Assembly (NCBI RefSeq): GCF_000199675.1
Contig: NC_014960.1
Coordinates: forward strand, 992,001-1,056,000
Origin: Anaerolinea thermophila UNI-1
GTDB lineage: Bacteria; Chloroflexota; Anaerolineae; Anaerolineales; Anaerolineaceae
DNA: 64,000 nucleotides
Direction of reading: 5' to 3'
Shown here: positions 9,663 through 18,617 of the stretch, piece by piece
How the letters are laid out: each line of letters starts with the position of its first letter
How positions within the stretch are numbered: position 1 is the stretch's first letter
Notes under the pieces: generated by a model
What the model was told of the DNA's origin: nothing
Database searches by the model: none
The model's input: the letters and a program-made list of their open reading frames with translations, nothing else
Translations under genes and position numbers: made by a program

Positions 9663-12397
9663 GGCTCTTCTTCCAGCAGGTCAATCCATCCCGTAGAACC
9701 GTTAACGCGGATGCGTTGACCGGTTTTCAAGCGCTGTGTCGCTCGTGCTACTCCCACCACTGCCGGGATGCCGTATTCTCTGGCAACCACCGCACCATGC
9801 GTCATCATCCCGCCAACTTCCATCACCAGCCCGGCTGCCGAGAGGAACAACGGCGTCCAGGAAGGGTCGGTGCCGGGACAAACCAGAATCTCTCCGGGTT
9901 GCAAATTGGCTTCCTTGGGGTTGAGGACTATCCGTACCTTCCCTTCAACCACGCCTGGCGAAACCGGGTTTCCTGGAATACGTGCATGGGTGGTTTCTGC
10001 GTTGGCAATTCCATCATAAAAAACCCGTCCATCGCTGAGCAACAGGCGGGGAATTTGCCTGCGGCGTTTCTCGCGTTCAAACGTATGGCGTCGTTGTGTG
10101 ATGATTTCGCGCCATTGGCTGTCTTCTGGATGCTGAGAAAATTCGGCAAGTTCATCGTAAGTCAGGTAAAACACATCATCAGCAGAGCGCAGGAAACCTT
10201 GTTGAACAAATTGCTCGCCGATGTGGAGCAAGGTATCCCGAATAGCCCCCATCAACCGCACAGCAAAGAATTTGGGGTACTCTCGCATGCCCATTAATGC
10301 ACGTAGCCGGCTGGCTAAAAATTGAATGATGTGCGCTTTGAAAAATCCCATCCGCGTGTGGCGAACACCTCTTAAAATCAGATTTAAAGCATTGCGAACC
10401 TTTTCTTCTCCGCCGGTAAAGACTTGTTCGGGGGTCAAATCCTGAGCGTTGATTTTCTGGAAACTTTTCAGCACTTCAAAAATATGGGTGGGATCTTCTT
10501 TCCAGCGTTCTCTGCCCAGGTCAATCTCGGCAAGCCCGCGCCTTCCGTACCGCTGTAAGAATTGGGAAATGGACTGCTGTAACTCTTCTGGTAAGCCATG
10601 CTGAAGATAGGCCTGGGCTAAATCGGTCGCTGTCATTTGCTCGAGCATCTGGTTTGAGAGCGGATCTTCCTTTGCCCTGCTGGCAATTTTCCACAATTGC
10701 AAATCCATCTCTGTGGTGGGGTTGTAAGGAAGCCCGCGGGTCAGTTCCAGGGGAAGGTCTGTCCATTGTTCTCGCGAAAGCCCTTCAGCCCCTTCTGGAA
10801 CGTGCTTGCAGAGGATGCGGATGAGATTCAGAGAGGCGACCCCTGTGGCAACAATTGAAACCAGTCGCACAAACACATGAGGAAGGTTCTTTTTTACATA
10901 TCCGGAAGCAATTGTAAGCGCATGTTCCAAAGCCTGTGCGGGGGGCAGGTCTTCAAGAGATTGAAATTGAGTATCCAATTGCTGAAGTAGAGCCTCTGTT
11001 CTGGAAACTAACTGGCGCCGGCGGGGATGGGGAGCAATTACATTGAGCAGGGCATTGAAACCTACGGGAATCAAAAAGCGGGCTAGCCGTAAGCGGGTGA
11101 TGGGACGCACAATGGGGTGCGGGGATTGCAAGCCCGGTTCCCTCAAAAGCACTTCGAGAAGGTTGCGTGTGGAAGGCTCAACCCATCCCAGCGCTCCACA
11201 GGCTGCCTTCCTTCCAAATGTTGTGCGCAGGATGGGAGTAATATTTGCCCATAACCGTTCACCTGCTGAGAACAATGCGCGCTGGGTTTTATGAGTAAAG
11301 CGATAGCCGAACAATCCGGCACCAGCGGCAAACAGCATGGCAAACGTATCTCTCCCCAGGGGGGTGATGGGGTCTAACATGCCCTGAACCGCTCCAACGG
11401 AGAAGAAGACGTGTAAAGGCTCTTCAGGCAGGTTTTCAGGGAGCGGGTAAAGCGAAGTAATGGGACGGGATTGCAGAATGTAAATCTGTTCCTTCTGGAT
11501 TGCCCATTCGATATCCTGAGGAAAGGCATACAACCGCTCAATTTGTTTACCCATCTCTGCCAGGGCAAGGATTTGGGTGTCGCTCAGAGCAGGCAGACTG
11601 GAACGGTCGGAGATGTCTTCCTGTAAACCGCCTTCGCTTTCACTCTTCAATGACAGGGCTTTTGCGCCTAACCGTTTGGAAATAATTCTTGCAGGGGAAA
11701 CTTGAACGAGATATTCATCGGGCTCACTGCGACCGGAAACCAGGGCTTCCCCCAGCCCTAAAATGGCATTGATGACCACTTCGCGCCTTAATCCGGTCAG
11801 CGGGTTAGCGGTAAACATGACGCCGGAAACTTCGCTTTCCACCATGGACTGGACGATCACCGCCAGAGCCAGATTTTCCTGTGGCAGTTGATTGCGCAAA
11901 CGGTAGCCGATGGCGCGCGCCGTCCATAAACTGCTCCAGCACTTAATGGTGGCTTTCAGCAGAGAGGTTTCTCCCCGCACAATCAGGAAGGTGTCCTGCT
12001 GACCCGCAAAAGACAGATCGGGTAAATCCTCAGTGGTTGCTGAAGAGCGCACGGCAACGGGGGGCATCCCCATGCGCTGATAGGCACTCAGCAACTCTTG
12101 TTTGAGGTGGTCAGGAAATTGCCCTCGCCGGAATTGAGCGCGGATGGCTTCTGAGGCTTTCTCCAATTCCTCCAATGTTGGATTGGAAAGCGAGGCTATG
12201 GTGGAGCGGATGAAGTCTTCCAGCTGGTTATGCAGAACAAACTCAAGGTAGGCTGGGGTGGTCAGGATCATTCCTTGAGGTACGGGAAACCCTGCTTGCG
12301 CCAGTTTTGCCAGATTTGCCCCTTTGCCTCCACTTAGATCCAGAGAAAGCGCGCTGGAATCGTAAAAGGATACAAGTTTCGGTGAGAACGCAGTCAT
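9659..12397 (-). CDS. PEP-synthase-like dikinase, rifampin phosphotransferase (RPH)-like architecture
   Basis: About 912 residues. The N-terminal 320 residues form an ATP-grasp PEP/pyruvate-binding domain (SGGKGANLAKLAQAGFPVP; AVRSSATTEDLPDLSFAGQQ). A long helical middle region follows. The C-terminal 100 residues are the swivelling phosphohistidine domain, with the catalytic His in GGMMTHGAVVAREYGIPAVV. The C-terminal TIM barrel of PpsA and PPDK is absent. ATP-domain, helical domain, His-domain is the order of rifampin phosphotransferases, which inactivate rifamycins. The same layout also occurs in uncharacterised kinases, so drug resistance is only a hypothesis. An upstream ATG at 12406 is possible, but AAGGA is better spaced for 12397. 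Confidence 0.82.
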   Translation of the reverse strand: MTAFSPKLVSFYDSSALSLDLSGGKGANLAKLAQAGFPVPQGMILTTPAYLEFVLHNQLEDFIRSTIASLSNPTLEELEKASEAIRAQFRRGQFPDHLKQELLSAYQRMGMPPVAVRSSATTEDLPDLSFAGQQDTFLIVRGETSLLKATIKCWSSLWTARAIGYRLRNQLPQENLALAVIVQSMVESEVSGVMFTANPLTGLRREVVINAILGLGEALVSGRSEPDEYLVQVSPARIISKRLGAKALSLKSESEGGLQEDISDRSSLPALSDTQILALAEMGKQIERLYAFPQDIEWAIQKEQIYILQSRPITSLYPLPENLPEEPLHVFFSVGAVQGMLDPITPLGRDTFAMLFAAGAGLFGYRFTHKTQRALFSAGERLWANITPILRTTFGRKAACGALGWVEPSTRNLLEVLLREPGLQSPHPIVRPITRLRLARFLIPVGFNALLNVIAPHPRRRQLVSRTEALLQQLDTQFQSLEDLPPAQALEHALTIASGYVKKNLPHVFVRLVSIVATGVASLNLIRILCKHVPEGAEGLSREQWTDLPLELTRGLPYNPTTEMDLQLWKIASRAKEDPLSNQMLEQMTATDLAQAYLQHGLPEELQQSISQFLQRYGRRGLAEIDLGRERWKEDPTHIFEVLKSFQKINAQDLTPEQVFTGGEEKVRNALNLILRGVRHTRMGFFKAHIIQFLASRLRALMGMREYPKFFAVRLMGAIRDTLLHIGEQFVQQGFLRSADDVFYLTYDELAEFSQHPEDSQWREIITQRRHTFEREKRRRQIPRLLLSDGRVFYDGIANAETTHARIPGNPVSPGVVEGKVRIVLNPKEANLQPGEILVCPGTDPSWTPLFLSAAGLVMEVGGMMTHGAVVAREYGIPAVVGVARATQRLKTGQRIRVNGSTGWIDLLEEEP

Positions 12398-12456
12398 GGG
12401 GTTCATCCTTCATTTTCGTGTGGAGATGATTCATGATAGCACGGTTTGAATGAATC

Positions 12457-12486
12457 AAAAAGCCGAAGCGGACGCTTCGGCTTTTT
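12457..12486 (-). terminator. Rho-independent terminator after the PDZ protease gene
   Basis: The palindrome AAAAAGCCGAAG...CTTCGGCTTTTT spans 12457-12486 with a six-base loop and a run of T on either strand. It lies 26 bp beyond the stop of the leftward protease gene at 12512 and also upstream of the start at 12397, so it isolates the two leftward transcripts. Confidence 0.88.
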
Positions 12487-12511
12487 GTAAAAGACAAATC
12501 CTTTTATGGAA

Positions 12512-14110
12512 TTATGGAAGAGTTCCAATGACATCAAAAGTGCGCAGAATCTCATCAAACGCGGCGGCATCCTGATCGTTGGTCATGTTGACCATAACGG
12601 TGACCAGCATGGATGTCTTGTACTGTTGCGGGCGGGCGGCGAGGACGACCAGTGTATTGGCAGAACCACTGCATTTCTGGAACACATCATATGCGCCTTC
12701 AAAGGCACTGTCTTTATAATCGTAACGCCCGCCGTACTCGCAACTGGCTTTGAATGATCCGCGGTAAACATCCAGCAATTGAATGTAGCCGCCCAGTTTG
12801 GCGATATCGTCCGATACGCCAAAGAATACACCGGATTCATTAAAAGTGTTGTTGAATGCTTCCAGATTCGCCGCGGCGGTAATGGAAGCGCCAATCACGT
12901 CACCATTAGAAATCCACGGCGAACCGTCTACCTCGCTCCATGCGCTGGGGATGTTGACCTGAATAGACTGATAGTCATCGGTGACGGTAACATACTCATC
13001 GTAACTTCCACTGGTTTGCCCTGAAACATCATCTCCCAGAGTGTTGGCAAAGGAAAAACTGGTCTCCAGGGCGCGTCCGTTCAGTTGTCCAGCAAGCACT
13101 TCGCCGGTAGAAAATCTTAATACTTCAATAGAAAGTGTATCGTCCGGTTGATGACTGCGTAGAATATCACAGTAATCGGAGTACGTGCCGTCGGTTGCCA
13201 GAATCAGCCCTTCCATGCGGGTCAGGATGTCTCCACCCTGCAAGCCGGCTTTATCGGCAGGCGACCCGGATTTCACCGAAGCCACCCATATCCCGCTGAG
13301 ACTGCCATCTTCAGAAACTACAGCCTGTCCGTTGATGCCAATGGATTCATAATCTTTCCCGGAACGAAGCGTTTCGATAACTGAGAGAGCATCCTGAGCA
13401 TTGATAGCAAAGTTATAGTCGTACTGGTCGTTTCCAGCATAATTAATACCGACAACTTTGCCTTCGTTGTTGACGAGCGGTCCTCCGGAATTCCCTCTCC
13501 GAATACGGGCGTCATGTTCAATCACCGAGTCCACGGATGCCCATGAGACTTCTCCGCTGGCTTTGGCTTTGGAAACAATGCCTTTCGTCAGGGTGTATTC
13601 GGGATCGCCCAGGGGGAATCCCGCGGCGTAAACCTCCAAACCCGGCTTAACCTCCCCTTTGTAAAACTCCAGGTAAGGATATCCGTCACCTTCCAGGTCA
13701 ATTACAGCCAGGTCCCAGCATTCCGAAACCCCCAGTACTTTGGCATTGCGGGGTTTGCTTTCTCCGGCAACAAAGACTTTCAGCAGCGCTGCGCCGGTCA
13801 CTACGTGATTGTTGGTCACCGCAATACCTGAAGGATCAATAATCAACCCACTTCCACGTCCTGCTACGTTATATAATGTGCCGAATTCCGGGTCAACAAA
13901 TGTCCCCTGGGCTTCAATCTGGATAGTGGCTTTACGTACATCCTCCACACTGGTTACCAATCCTTCGGGTACAGGGGTAGCCGTGGGTTCTACGGGCTCA
14001 GGGGTGGCGGATGGGACGATGACTTCGGGTGTCTTAGGCGTGGAGGGCGCACATGCACTTAAGATCAGCCCGAAGAGGACAATTACACTAAATATTCGAA
14101 AGGGATTCAT
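12512..14110 (-). CDS. Trypsin-like serine protease lipoprotein with PDZ domain and extra C-terminal domain
   Basis: The 532-residue product has a lipoprotein signal (LSAC, Cys20) and a Pro/Thr/Glu-rich linker to about residue 50. An S1C protease domain follows with the triad His102 (TNNHVV), Asp133 (DLAVI) and Ser208 (RRGNSGGP). A PDZ domain occupies about 255-350 (GIWVASVKSGSPADKAGLQ). The last 160 residues form a separate domain I do not recognise. An AAGGAG site lies seven bases from the ATG. It probably acts on misfolded envelope proteins at the outer face of the membrane. It is distinct from the two-PDZ HtrA at 50045. Its promoter region carries two inverted repeats, which suggests specific regulation. 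Confidence 0.9.
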   Translation of the reverse strand: MNPFRIFSVIVLFGLILSACAPSTPKTPEVIVPSATPEPVEPTATPVPEGLVTSVEDVRKATIQIEAQGTFVDPEFGTLYNVAGRGSGLIIDPSGIAVTNNHVVTGAALLKVFVAGESKPRNAKVLGVSECWDLAVIDLEGDGYPYLEFYKGEVKPGLEVYAAGFPLGDPEYTLTKGIVSKAKASGEVSWASVDSVIEHDARIRRGNSGGPLVNNEGKVVGINYAGNDQYDYNFAINAQDALSVIETLRSGKDYESIGINGQAVVSEDGSLSGIWVASVKSGSPADKAGLQGGDILTRMEGLILATDGTYSDYCDILRSHQPDDTLSIEVLRFSTGEVLAGQLNGRALETSFSFANTLGDDVSGQTSGSYDEYVTVTDDYQSIQVNIPSAWSEVDGSPWISNGDVIGASITAAANLEAFNNTFNESGVFFGVSDDIAKLGGYIQLLDVYRGSFKASCEYGGRYDYKDSAFEGAYDVFQKCSGSANTLVVLAARPQQYKTSMLVTVMVNMTNDQDAAAFDEILRTFDVIGTLP

Positions 14111-14139
14111 ACTTTTTCTCCTTGGGATTTAGACTTATT

Positions 14140-14183
14140 TTACCTAATTTGGTAATATATACAAAATTTTTACATATTTTGTA
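14140..14183 (-). promoter_or_regulatory. Candidate operator: two inverted repeats upstream of the PDZ protease
   Basis: TTACC-N6-GGTAA occupies 14140-14155 and TACAAAAT-N8-ATTTTGTA occupies 14160-14183. Both lie 30-75 bp upstream of the protease start at 14110, where promoter and operator elements are expected. The repeats are seen directly; that they bind a regulator is inference. Confidence 0.5.
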
Positions 14184-14390
14184 ATGAAACTAGAATACAA
14201 AAAGATCTCCTTTTCATGCTGAAATCAATTGCAGGAAAGGTGGGGGCTTTTCTTGTTTAGAAAAACACTTCACACTTTCGTGGTAAATTTTTATACTATA
14301 TAAACTGCAAGATTATACATTTTCCAGAATCATAATCCATTATGCATATTTTCTTGTAAAAAAATAGTGGGGGATGGGTGATTTTTATGC

Positions 14391-14418
14391 AAAAAGCCCT
14401 TGCATTTTTGCAAGGGCT
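14391..14418 (-). terminator. Terminator of the TDT transporter gene
   Basis: On the minus strand AGCCCTTGCA, a four-base loop and TGCAAGGGCT are followed by a run of T. It starts eight bases after the stop at 14426, so it is a classic intrinsic terminator. Confidence 0.9.
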
Positions 14419-14425
14419 GATGGGC

Positions 14426-15517
14426 TTATCCTCTTTTCCACGCTGTTCCTTTTTGGATGGCTTTGAGGGTATTCCAGAACACGCGAATCCACAACAAAAG
14501 CAACCCCAGTGCAAAAAGCGCTCCCAGCGTTTCAAAGAAAGCAGACTGCAGGGTTCGGGCGAGGGATAACGTCAGCGCAGTAAATGCCCCGCCGGGAAAA
14601 ATATACCCCCACCAGCCAGGATTGTATGGGATACCTCCATGTTTTTCCGCCCGGAGGGTGATGGGCAGAACGACCCCCAGCCACCAAATGCCCAAGCCCC
14701 ACAGGGCCAGTGCCGCTACGCTGGCGAGTGGCAGGAAGATCGTCATGGCTTCACCCAGGAAGGAAGTCCCGGCTTGTGCCAGACGCAAGAGCACCAGGCC
14801 GCCTACGCCAAGGGGACCCAAACCAATCCACAGGGAGGGAATCATTCCGGCAGGTGGCAGGGAATGAAAGATGAGCCGTTCATAGAGAATTGCCGCTACC
14901 ATCAGGAAAAGGAAAAATCCCGCACCCCAGAAGGCAATTGAAAGAGCATATAGAGGATTCTGAAAGGATTCCGGCGCAAGAGGAATGAGGGAAAGCAAAG
15001 CCAGTGGAATGATGATGTTGGTTACCGGCGGAATAAACCACGCCCCGTTGGCTTGGTCTTTGCGCACCTCCGGATTGAGAAACAGAAAATACGTGAAAGC
15101 CACACTGAAGGCAAACCCAAGTACTGTCCCAATACCGCTCAGGATAATCAGCAGACTGGTGGAAACAGAAGGAGGAAGCCAGAGTTTTCCTGCGCTGGCA
15201 GTAGCACTGGCTAATACCAGGAAGCCTGCCGGCAAGGTTGCAAACATGGCTCCGAAGATGGGATGTTTGAGGTCTTGCAGGCTTTCTTGAGGGTAAACGA
15301 TCCAGCGATATACAGTGGGGATCAGCAATCCGATTAGTAAGATCAGTGCGAAGAGATGAAACCCCACAGCAGCGGCTTGCAATACTGGCTTGAGAGCAAC
15401 GAGACCGGCAGGGTTGAGCGAGAGAATGGTGGCGAGGATTGCAGTTCCCATTACAGCGCCAAACCAGCCGGGGTGGAAGGTACGCAGAATTTCCTGTCGA
15501 GAGCTTTGGACAGACAT
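14426..15517 (-). CDS. TDT family transporter (tellurite-resistance/dicarboxylate, SLAC1-like)
   Basis: The 363-residue protein has about ten hydrophobic helices. The N-terminal FHPGWFGAVMGTAILATILS is typical of the TehA/Mae1/SLAC1 family, which forms anion channels or dicarboxylate and sulfite carriers. The helix NGAWFIPPVTNIIIPLAL is also characteristic. It is a single gene with its own terminator and no operon partner, so the substrate cannot be inferred from context. The gene lies back to back with the HPt gene at 15667. Confidence 0.85.
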   Translation of the reverse strand: MSVQSSRQEILRTFHPGWFGAVMGTAILATILSLNPAGLVALKPVLQAAAVGFHLFALILLIGLLIPTVYRWIVYPQESLQDLKHPIFGAMFATLPAGFLVLASATASAGKLWLPPSVSTSLLIILSGIGTVLGFAFSVAFTYFLFLNPEVRKDQANGAWFIPPVTNIIIPLALLSLIPLAPESFQNPLYALSIAFWGAGFFLFLMVAAILYERLIFHSLPPAGMIPSLWIGLGPLGVGGLVLLRLAQAGTSFLGEAMTIFLPLASVAALALWGLGIWWLGVVLPITLRAEKHGGIPYNPGWWGYIFPGGAFTALTLSLARTLQSAFFETLGALFALGLLLLWIRVFWNTLKAIQKGTAWKRG

Positions 15518-15666
15518 GTGCGGTGTTTATCTCCTTTTTGCCGAACTCTTTACATCAGATGCACGATGTTTCAAAAAGATACTTTTTGAAAAAAGCCGAT
15601 TTCAGGTGCTTGTCGGAATTATTCTGTGATAGACTAAACCATAAGGGTGCTTAAATTTCAGGGACA

Positions 15667-16020
15667 ATGATTAATCCTGAGCCATTGGACAAATTACGGA
15701 AGTTCTTCGGGGCAGAAGGGGAATCCTTTGTCCGAGAGGTCGTTACGCGCTACCTTCAGGGCGTAGAAGGGATGCTTACCGATTTGGAGCGTTTTCTGCA
15801 ACAGCAGGACACCGTTCAGTTCGCCCGGGTTGCGCATACTCTGAAAGGCAATAGCGCCTCGGTGGGTGCTGAGGAAGTTTCTTCCCTGGCGGCAGAATTG
15901 GAGATGATGGGCAGAAATGGCGATCTGAGCGGAGCCCCTGAAAAAATTCTGCTTCTCCGAAATGCTTTTTCAATCGCTAAAAATGAATTGGAGCAGATGC
16001 TCCGAGGGAAGGCCCCCTGA
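15667..16020 (+). CDS. Stand-alone histidine phosphotransfer (HPt) protein
   Basis: The 117-residue protein is an all-helical HPt domain. The phosphorylatable His57 lies in VAHTLKGNSASVGAEEV, the standard H-x-L-K-G-x-S/A motif. It would relay phosphate between a hybrid kinase and a response regulator. No kinase is adjacent. The nearest receiver is in the CpaE-like protein at 17158-18381, so a link to that pilus-like module is possible but unproven. The gene is convergent with the 16026 gene, five bases apart. Confidence 0.88.
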   Translation: MINPEPLDKLRKFFGAEGESFVREVVTRYLQGVEGMLTDLERFLQQQDTVQFARVAHTLKGNSASVGAEEVSSLAAELEMMGRNGDLSGAPEKILLLRNAFSIAKNELEQMLRGKAP

Positions 16021-16025
16021 ACCTC

Positions 16026-16463
16026 TCAGTCTCCCGGACTGGGGGTGGAAACCAGCACAATCGTACCCAAGTCCTGTGTCTTTCCCCGTTGAACGGAAAT
16101 GGGATATTCATTTCCCATACCGTTGCGCGCTACTACCAGCGAATAGTTTCCTGCCGGAAGAGTGAGAGAAAATTGTCCATCAGCATTTGTGCTGGTTTGC
16201 CATTTTGTCCCAGTGATGAAAATCTCGGCATTCAAAGGTTTCCCATCTTTGTTCACCACGATTCCCTGAACGCTGCCTGTACCTGCAAGCGTTTTGGCTG
16301 CAGGGCTCTGGAAAAAGTTAATGGCGGCTAAAATTATAATGATTACTGCCATCCCCACCAGTAAAGACCGAAAGCGCTTTCTGCCGGTGGATGAATTGCT
16401 CTTTTTCTCCACAGGCAATCCCTTGCGATAGGTTTCCAGAGAAGGTGATTGTTCTTGTGGCAT
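16026..16463 (-). CDS. Small membrane protein with carboxypeptidase-regulatory-like domain
   Basis: The 145-residue protein has a basic cytoplasmic N-terminus (SPSLETYRKGLPVEKK), one transmembrane helix at about 33-51 and an extracytoplasmic beta domain at 63-140. The latter resembles carboxypeptidase-regulatory-like (transthyretin-type) folds: GIVVNKDGKPLNAEIFITG and LPAGNYSLVVARNG. It is a clear paralogue of the product at 19470-19934, sharing SPSLE-Y-KG at the start and the same domain order. It follows the pilin-like gene at 16485 by 21 bases and probably shares its operon. It may be an anchor or assembly partner of that protein. Function unknown. Confidence 0.75.
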   Translation of the reverse strand: MPQEQSPSLETYRKGLPVEKKSNSSTGRKRFRSLLVGMAVIIIILAAINFFQSPAAKTLAGTGSVQGIVVNKDGKPLNAEIFITGTKWQTSTNADGQFSLTLPAGNYSLVVARNGMGNEYPISVQRGKTQDLGTIVLVSTPSPGD

Positions 16464-16484
16464 GCTTCCTCCCCTTTGGGTTTG

Positions 16485-17165
16485 TCATTTCACCGAATTG
16501 ACCGTTACCTGATCGACGCTGATGGTGGAATTATCCCAGGTGCGCAGTCCCATACCGCCCTCAGTATAGGTGTTATCACGGGCTTCCAGGACCTTAACCC
16601 CATCCACATAGGCAATGTACGTGTTCCCCTGAACGACTAACTGGATATTTCGTGGCTGGCTGTACCAGTCGAATGAAGGGGCTTTGGCAACGGCAAAAGG
16701 CGGGCTGATTTCACTGCCATTGACCCATTTTCGGAAGATGAACCCCCCATATCCCGGGTCGTATTGAAAAGAATACCCGTTGACGGCATTCGGGTTGGTA
16801 GCACGGAAAAAGATGCCATAGCCATTGCCCTGAAACAATTGGGCTCCGTTTAACGAGATAACATAATCTTTCTGGGGGAGGTCACGGAAAATCCTTCCTT
16901 CTCCAGGACCTGCCAGCAACTTGCCGTCCTGGGTCTTCCAGATACCGCGCACAATCGTCCAGGCATTCAGATTATTAAAGTCATCGCTGAAAAGGGTTTG
17001 ACAGGCGTTGGAGCGGCTGATTCCACAGTACACCAGGGTAAAAGCGTCACGCAGGCTGAGTCCCATGGCTTGCAAACTGAGATAAACGGCGACCAGCAGA
17101 AGCGCCACAAAAAGGGCGTATTCGATTAAACCCTGTCCTTGTTCTCGATATCCTCTTCTAACCAT
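16485..17165 (-). CDS. Flp-pilin-like protein fused to a LamG/DUF1080-like domain
   Basis: I start at the ATG at 17165 (GGAGAAG upstream), giving 226 residues. Residues 1-10 end in EQG and are followed by QGLIEYALFVALLLVAVYLS. This is a class III (type IVb pilin) signal, with cleavage after Gly10 and Glu at mature +5. Instead of a 50-residue Flp pilin the protein continues into a domain of about 170 residues, with SLNGAQLFQGNGYGIFFRAT and AYVDGVKVLEARDNTYTEGG, typical of DUF1080/LamG-like jelly rolls. It overlaps the CpaE-like gene by eight bases and is presumably co-translated. A prepilin peptidase and Tad ATPase are not in the window. Confidence 0.75.
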   Translation of the reverse strand: MVRRGYREQGQGLIEYALFVALLLVAVYLSLQAMGLSLRDAFTLVYCGISRSNACQTLFSDDFNNLNAWTIVRGIWKTQDGKLLAGPGEGRIFRDLPQKDYVISLNGAQLFQGNGYGIFFRATNPNAVNGYSFQYDPGYGGFIFRKWVNGSEISPPFAVAKAPSFDWYSQPRNIQLVVQGNTYIAYVDGVKVLEARDNTYTEGGMGLRTWDNSTISVDQVTVNSVK

Positions 17166-18381
17166 GGCTGTTCTTCTCCGCAAGGTACTCCATCACCCGC
17201 TGATAGGTTGGGGTTGGATTGACGGGCGGGTTATTCTTGTGATCTTCCCGGCTCAAGAGATAGGCAAAATTTTCAAAGAGGGCAACCAGAGGGGGGTTGG
17301 TGTCATCCAGGACTGCCGGCACACCCAAATTAATGGATTTGACCAGAGGCTCTGAAGCATATGGAATCACCACGTCGATTTCCCGTTTCAGGGTCTTTTC
17401 AATGGCTTTTCGTGCCAACCCGCGACGTTCAAAGGTCCAGTTCAGCAGTAACTTGACACGCTCCAGGGGGTAGTTGAGCATTTGGAAAGTTTCCATTGCA
17501 AGCAAGGTGGCCCGCACCGAGGCTAATTCCGGCGCCAGCAACAACCAGATTTCATCGGCTGTGTCCAGTCCGGCGAGGGTTTTCTCGCAGAACTCATGGG
17601 GCAGATCCAGGATGATATAGGGGTATTCTTTTTTCAGCAAGTCCAGCACATGGGACACTTTGGGTCCGTCAATCATTTCCCCCTCTTCAGGGTGATTGGG
17701 GGCTACCAGCACCAGAACTCCACTTTCATGGGGACGGAGCACATTCCGCAGGACTTCAATGTCTATCTCTTCATTGGGAATGCGTGCCAGATCTGCCCAG
17801 GAATTGCGTGGTGGGATGTTCATCATCAGCGCACATTGTCCACATGCCAGCACCAAGTCCACCAGGGCAGTGGGTGTACCCCAGAGTCGTGTCAGCGCAA
17901 TCGCTGTGTTGGTAGCCAGGGTGGTTGTGCCAATACCCCCTCTGAGAGAGAAGAAAGCAATCACCTTCCCCGGACGTACCTCTGGAGCCTTCACTGTGGC
18001 TTTGATGCGAGCCATACGGCGAAGCAGCACATTCACCCGCATGGTAAGTTCAATGGGGTCGAATGGCTTGGGGATGTAATCATCGGCGCCCGAGTCAAAG
18101 CCCTTGATTTTGTCTTCAACCGTTGAAAGTGAGGTGACCAGAATAATGGGGATGGCTGAGGTAATCGGATTGGAACGGATGCGCTGACAGGCTTCGTACC
18201 CGTCCATCTCCGGCATATTGACGTCCATAATGATTAAGTCGGGCTGATGGGCAATGGCTTTCTCGACGGCTTGTACCCCGTTTTCGGCTTCGAGAAATTC
18301 AAAGCCCTCGGTCGAGAGGGTCTTTGTGACCATCAGACGCATCAACGCATCGTCATCTACCACAAGAATCTTTTCGGGCAT
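17158..18381 (-). CDS. CpaE-like response regulator/ParA-type ATPase (Tad pilus localisation factor)
   Basis: The 407-residue protein begins with a receiver domain (acidic pocket VVDDD, phospho-Asp53 in IMDVNMPEMDG, Lys in IPKPFD). From about residue 140 a P-loop ATPase of the MinD/ParA class follows. Its Walker A is RGGIGTTTLATN, lacking the usual Lys before TT, as seen in CpaE/TadZ. Such proteins place Tad pilus machinery at the pole. The overlap with the pilin-like gene at 17165 supports a role in that protein's assembly. The receiver is more complete than the pseudo-receivers of many CpaE proteins, so phosphorylation may control it. Confidence 0.87.
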   Translation of the reverse strand: MPEKILVVDDDALMRLMVTKTLSTEGFEFLEAENGVQAVEKAIAHQPDLIIMDVNMPEMDGYEACQRIRSNPITSAIPIILVTSLSTVEDKIKGFDSGADDYIPKPFDPIELTMRVNVLLRRMARIKATVKAPEVRPGKVIAFFSLRGGIGTTTLATNTAIALTRLWGTPTALVDLVLACGQCALMMNIPPRNSWADLARIPNEEIDIEVLRNVLRPHESGVLVLVAPNHPEEGEMIDGPKVSHVLDLLKKEYPYIILDLPHEFCEKTLAGLDTADEIWLLLAPELASVRATLLAMETFQMLNYPLERVKLLLNWTFERRGLARKAIEKTLKREIDVVIPYASEPLVKSINLGVPAVLDDTNPPLVALFENFAYLLSREDHKNNPPVNPTPTYQRVMEYLAEKNSHG

Positions 18382-18569
18382 GGTAGAACGCCCTCCTATC
18401 TCAAGGTTCTGCGATGATTGACCTGTATCTCTACAAAAAGAACCATTTTTATTTTACGGCTTTTTTTGAAGAAAATATCCCCAGAGTCATCCTTGTTAAC
18501 CAGCCGTAAAGAACTTATCCTTGAGGAAAGGGATAAATTTACATTTACTTTTCACTTCGTAAAATCGTC

Positions 18570-18598
18570 TTGTCAGTCTCCCGGGTTTCGTATATTCT
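18570..18598 (+). promoter_or_regulatory. Probable promoter of the second pilin-like gene
   Basis: TTGTCA at 18570-18575 lies 17 bp before TATTCT at 18593-18598 (or 15 bp before TATATT at 18591). The start codon at 18618 follows at a normal distance. Confidence 0.45.
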
Positions 18599-18617
18599 AG
18601 AATGCGGGAGGCAATCT

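Larger units (their letters stand above)
14111..14425. other. AT-rich intergenic region between the protease and TDT genes
   Basis: These 315 bases hold no convincing gene. They contain the upstream region of the leftward protease gene, with inverted repeats at 14140-14183, and the terminator of the TDT gene at 14391-14418. The middle part (about 14190-14390) is very AT-rich and shows nothing I can assign. Confidence 0.7.

Noticed and set aside
14296..14535. Short minus-strand frame in the AT-rich intergenic region (79 codons)
   Set aside because: It contains the TDT gene terminator and overlaps the TDT coding region in another frame; no ribosome site.
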